This document shows positions 7,701 through 9,718 of a stretch of 9,718 nt of DNA, one piece after another (the stretch's first letter is position 1; each line of letters opens with the position of its first letter). Source of the DNA: Candidatus Rhabdochlamydia sp. (lineage in GTDB: Bacteria > Chlamydiota > Chlamydiia > Chlamydiales > Rhabdochlamydiaceae). The notes beneath the pieces were generated by a model that saw nothing but the letters and a program-made list of their open reading frames with translations, ran no database searches and was not told the origin of the DNA. Both the position numbers and the translations under genes were made by a program. The stretch spans positions 1 to 9,718 of the forward strand of contig JASHWX010000014.1 of the NCBI GenBank assembly GCA_030043815.1. Direction: 5' to 3'.

Positions 7701-9654
7701 GCTCCGGCGGGGTAGTTCGATCGAAAACCTACGGGTAGTGCTTAAAGTCGCAAAGCAAAGAGAACCTGCTGACACAAAGAAACAGGAGTGGCTGACCTAC
7801 TTTGCCGAAACAGGTTGTCGAGAAGGATTTCAGCTTGCCTGGAAGACGATTCGGGAAGAAAAAGATCCTCAGACTCTTTACCTGGGACTTTGCGCCCTCG
7901 AAAAGATCGGAGCCGGCGTCCCGATCAAAAAAGCCCTGTCTTCTCTAAGCCCCTTTTTCGATCATCCTGTGGAAGCATTGCGCGCGCAAGCAGCTCGCAC
8001 TCTGTGGGCAATGGCCCCGGATCCCTATTCTGGCGAATCGAAAGAAGCAATTTTAACTGCGCTTCAAAACAGCAATTCAAAAGAAACGATCTGTGTCTTG
8101 ATCGACCTTCTTGGCAATTACGAATACCAAAGCGAATCCTATCTCGATTTTACCGTGGTCAAAAGCGTCATGCAATACTCTACCCATGAAGATCAAGGGA
8201 TGAGAGTGGCCTCAGCACTGACCCTCTCGCGGATGACAGTGAAGCCTGCCTTGACACGCGCTGCCGAGATCGTGAAGGGCCCAGACTGGGATCATATCGA
8301 ACCCTCTTTCGAAGAAGAGGACGCCTGGGATATGGGGGCATGGTGGACTTTCAGCGGCCGGCCGGGATTGCGCGAGGGCAGAAGCGCGATTTTGAGCCGG
8401 ATCCAAGATAGTTTGGCTTATGTTCAGCTGCTCAATGCAACGTCGATCCCTATCCATTTTCCCATCAAACCAGGAAAATATTTGATGCGGGGCATCTTCG
8501 CAAATAAAGGGGATCCCCATTTTGCCAACGCAGTCCGCGACTTGATCCGCGAGGGATGCCGCCCTGCAGATCTCACGCAATTAGAATCGGTTGCTGAACC
8601 GCGCTGGGCCAAGATCGGCTCGACACTTGCCGCTCACCCGCTCAAAATCACACAGCATTTCTCGCAAGAGAGGCAAGGATGTTTGATCCTGATCGATCCC
8701 ATTTATTATCAGGTGCAATCGCGCAAGGGATTTGCACGAATAGAGCGGGAAGGGCCGATCAACATTGTCTTTTACCATGGCATCCCTAAGTATGCGATCC
8801 AAAAGATCTATCTCCCGCAAGAACTCGAACACGACCTAAGAGCATTGAATGCCGATAAACCCATCGATGAGAAATTCCGCTCCAAGCTCACAAGCGATGT
8901 CTTCAAAGATAGGCCCATTGCTGAATTGCTGCAATTCCGAGCCTATTTGCACGAGAAAAGCGAGTCCCCGCCCATCATCTCTCATTTACCCCTTTACTCC
9001 ACTTTTTTTGATCGCTTCCGATTCGTCGGTCCAGAGGAAAACCTTCCTTCCCGCCTCAAGCAAGACGGTGTGAAAGAATACACAGCCGCAGACATTGCCC
9101 AAGCGACATTCAGTGCAGCAGTCGCGCGGGACAACGTCGTGGAATTCATTCCTCAGCCTCCTGCTGTAGATGTTCCCCATTTCTCAGAACTTGCCCCTCG
9201 TGTATTCCGATCTGCAGAGCCGAGCCATGCAGATTTGGAACATCTCAAGCAAAAGAGGGGAGTCAAGACCCTCATCTGTTTAAGGAGAAAGGATTCCATT
9301 CACGATTATGCTAAGCAGCTGGGCATGGAGGTCATCTTTTTGCCGTTAGATGGGAAACTCTCTTCTTACAGCGATGCAAAGATCTTGAGCTGTCTCCAAG
9401 CGGTCCTCAATGCAGAAAGCCCTGCCTTGCTCTACTGTCAATGCGGAGCCGACCGCACAGGCTTCATGAGTGCAGCCTATCTCTATATTGTGCAGGGAGT
9501 CAGTTTGGAGACAGCTATCAAAGAGCTTAAACGATTCAAAAGCACAAGTTCATACTCTCTACATCCTCTATTAGAAGGGCGGCTGAAGGTCATCGATCGC
9601 AACTACCTGAGAAAACAGCTCGATCTTCCTCTCCTATATACCCAAACAACCTGA
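4762..9654 (+). CDS. Giant ankyrin/HEAT-repeat protein with C-terminal dual-specificity phosphatase domain
   Basis: This is a complete 1630-residue protein. The ATG at 4762 is the first start after an in-frame TAG at 4735-4737, with no clear ribosome binding site. Residues 1-200 are unrecognised. Degenerate ankyrin-like units occur around 374-430, 530-590, 594-650 (TPFHAAAVRGDIKQCQYYL, then SPLHLVVYHGH) and 768-850. Residues about 1018-1165 look like HEAT repeats (for example LFY-type helices and VEALRAQAARTLWAMAP). Residues 1170-1470 are unrecognised. Residues 1471-1610 resemble bacterial dual-specificity/tyrosine phosphatases: a VFRSAEPSHADLEHLKQ start, a VKTLICLR strand, candidate general acid Asp1530 in LPLDGK, and the loop YCQCGADRTG with Cys1559 and Arg1565 as the CX5R pair. 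Tyr1558 replaces the usual His before the Cys. The reaction would be removal of phosphate from protein, lipid or inositol phosphate, with the repeats choosing partners. The last five codons and the stop come from the palindromic element at 9637. A host-directed effector role is inferred from the neighbours. Confidence 0.88.
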   Translation: MAIEIQLANDARLCGFGGDRPRWKVIQREGKNYQIFEWANSKGLSEIQAVAQAKLLLSHLKAAGETDDPPAIAILGQSKKMYVAVTELSPKESSLLRKTGAARPLVFRYRSAWGEDLVRDHILNLDTLGFASGFADPFERAILRKAAKEIAQTKPQFLYAFILKLLVEENRNTYAICRELCQELKNKALSIPDLLKACEEHRSRRFTRFVTSNNAVHLGMVLSGFDPKVIELMKERGFSFRGRWFGLLPVQLAAIVGAGASVLKAIEGDAASMPFDVNHLSVDSFVEGFFKAFCRENDEKAKQVLERCLPDERDPLFLLKRELRDPNADPLADHPYRAAAICALPFFSSREKIDMITLLLERHRDSQSSYYLNYALRGGARPLQNAIAYQGDGELIRFLIEHGASIEPSLMQIAAAAWNLEALQVLEERGVGTEKAIFDALVETFPKSPSEAATRCLAFFLEKKWPLSSNNALQALRCCLAAKDVRLAVECFKQHPVAFSVLADEALPTEVLIAAAIHAKSQKENLDAIFVERVPLLIAAIMRQEPQLIKALLDAGVSCAFRFNGMTPRTFAHLFKHSSPEIVQMLEQGRGEDDERTPFHAAAVRGDIKQCQYYLSQGGDLPLDRNGLSPLHLVVYHGHSALAPLFFNALKEKKVSLFSPPPQIISKKTVAIHLPSSMFSSIEEETFFRTSLCGGSLIAQALFISNAQMAEEIWTYFIEADPPMNLQDEESSKRRRTFGILYDLACRNSLSAFQRGYQWLVDKCKPLHEEPLIAAVAAKNHEAARWLCQNSFQAMVKSAGAEALDLAVERDDAAMIELLVGFGARATLHSLLAAAKKENRELFFPLLDSVDKNIELEPVMPLLLSSPKHVILQEWIRTRCSLCSSDAEQVIECMEETFQGMERIPPALLQHLLRNAQSLSEWNSQMRAVKKFIDSFGAYEHLISQDAFFKEIFRRNWEEPLFTLMQEVKSKRELALYFNALRRGSSIENLRVVLKVAKQREPADTKKQEWLTYFAETGCREGFQLAWKTIREEKDPQTLYLGLCALEKIGAGVPIKKALSSLSPFFDHPVEALRAQAARTLWAMAPDPYSGESKEAILTALQNSNSKETICVLIDLLGNYEYQSESYLDFTVVKSVMQYSTHEDQGMRVASALTLSRMTVKPALTRAAEIVKGPDWDHIEPSFEEEDAWDMGAWWTFSGRPGLREGRSAILSRIQDSLAYVQLLNATSIPIHFPIKPGKYLMRGIFANKGDPHFANAVRDLIREGCRPADLTQLESVAEPRWAKIGSTLAAHPLKITQHFSQERQGCLILIDPIYYQVQSRKGFARIEREGPINIVFYHGIPKYAIQKIYLPQELEHDLRALNADKPIDEKFRSKLTSDVFKDRPIAELLQFRAYLHEKSESPPIISHLPLYSTFFDRFRFVGPEENLPSRLKQDGVKEYTAADIAQATFSAAVARDNVVEFIPQPPAVDVPHFSELAPRVFRSAEPSHADLEHLKQKRGVKTLICLRRKDSIHDYAKQLGMEVIFLPLDGKLSSYSDAKILSCLQAVLNAESPALLYCQCGADRTGFMSAAYLYIVQGVSLETAIKELKRFKSTSSYSLHPLLEGRLKVIDRNYLRKQLDLPLLYTQTT

Positions 9655-9718
9655 AAAATTGGTTTTTGGCTACGTCGTCAGCCGCTGAATTTGAGACCCG
9701 CCTGCATCGCTCAACTTG
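9637..9718. repeat. Second copy of the palindromic element (cut by the window end)
   Basis: These 82 bases match the reverse complement of 2524-2605 with a single difference (A at 9672 here; the other copy would have G). The copy starts at the same TATACC boundary and reaches the central GCTCAACTTG, so exactly one arm is visible; the other arm, if present, lies beyond the window. Its first 18 bases, TATACCCAAACAACCTGA, are read as the last five codons (YTQTT) and the TGA stop of the phosphatase gene. In another forward frame the arm is open and reads YPNNLKNWFLATSS and onward. An intact palindrome here would form a long RNA hairpin just after the stop and might influence 3' end formation, but that is inference. 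Confidence 0.85.

Noticed and set aside
7788..8189. Overlapping forward frame of 133 codons inside the giant gene
   Set aside because: The main frame here encodes recognisable HEAT-like helices; this frame is rich in Arg and Ser with no coherent motif.
9637..9718. Intrinsic transcription terminator after the giant gene
   Set aside because: Only one arm of the palindrome is visible and no T-run follows within the window, so a terminator cannot be claimed.

Overview
The window holds four long co-directional genes on the + strand that fill almost all of it. The largest gap between genes is 29 bases. The gene content is what I would expect of an obligate intracellular bacterium of protists: two ankyrin-repeat proteins, an F-box/WD40 protein, and a giant repeat protein ending in a eukaryote-like dual-specificity phosphatase domain. 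F-box, WD40 and ankyrin proteins together point to an amoeba-associated Chlamydiota (Parachlamydia/Waddlia/Estrella-like). Legionellales or Rickettsiales are less likely alternatives. The assignment is inferred from domain content, not from a marker gene. No transposase, RNA gene or core housekeeping gene is present.

Layout: (1) 1-795, the 3' part of an ankyrin-repeat gene whose 5' end lies outside the window; it ends in a proline-rich tail. (2) 808-3624, a 938-residue protein with about 13 ankyrin repeats and an unrecognised helical C-terminal region. (3) 3614-4732, an F-box protein with a seven-bladed WD40 propeller, overlapping gene 2 by 11 bases. (4) 4762-9654, a 1630-residue protein with an unknown N-terminus, scattered ankyrin-like repeats, HEAT-like repeats, an unknown region, and a C-terminal phosphatase domain with a CX5R loop. 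The tight spacing suggests one transcription unit, perhaps with an extra promoter before gene 4. A plausible joint role is host manipulation: the ankyrin and WD40 parts would bind host proteins, the F-box would recruit host SKP1 and the ubiquitin machinery, and the phosphatase would act on host phospho-substrates. This is inference; no secretion signal was identified.

The most striking signal is not a gene. A roughly 176-base imperfect palindrome (2430-2605) sits inside gene 2 and is translated in frame as about 58 extra residues just after the ankyrin region. Its right arm recurs in inverted orientation at the end of the window (9637-9718) with 81 of 82 bases identical. That second copy supplies the last five codons and the stop codon of gene 4. 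This looks like a dispersed palindromic element that invades coding sequence, analogous in behaviour to the Rickettsia palindromic elements but of unrelated sequence as far as I can judge. It has rewritten two proteins within 7 kb.
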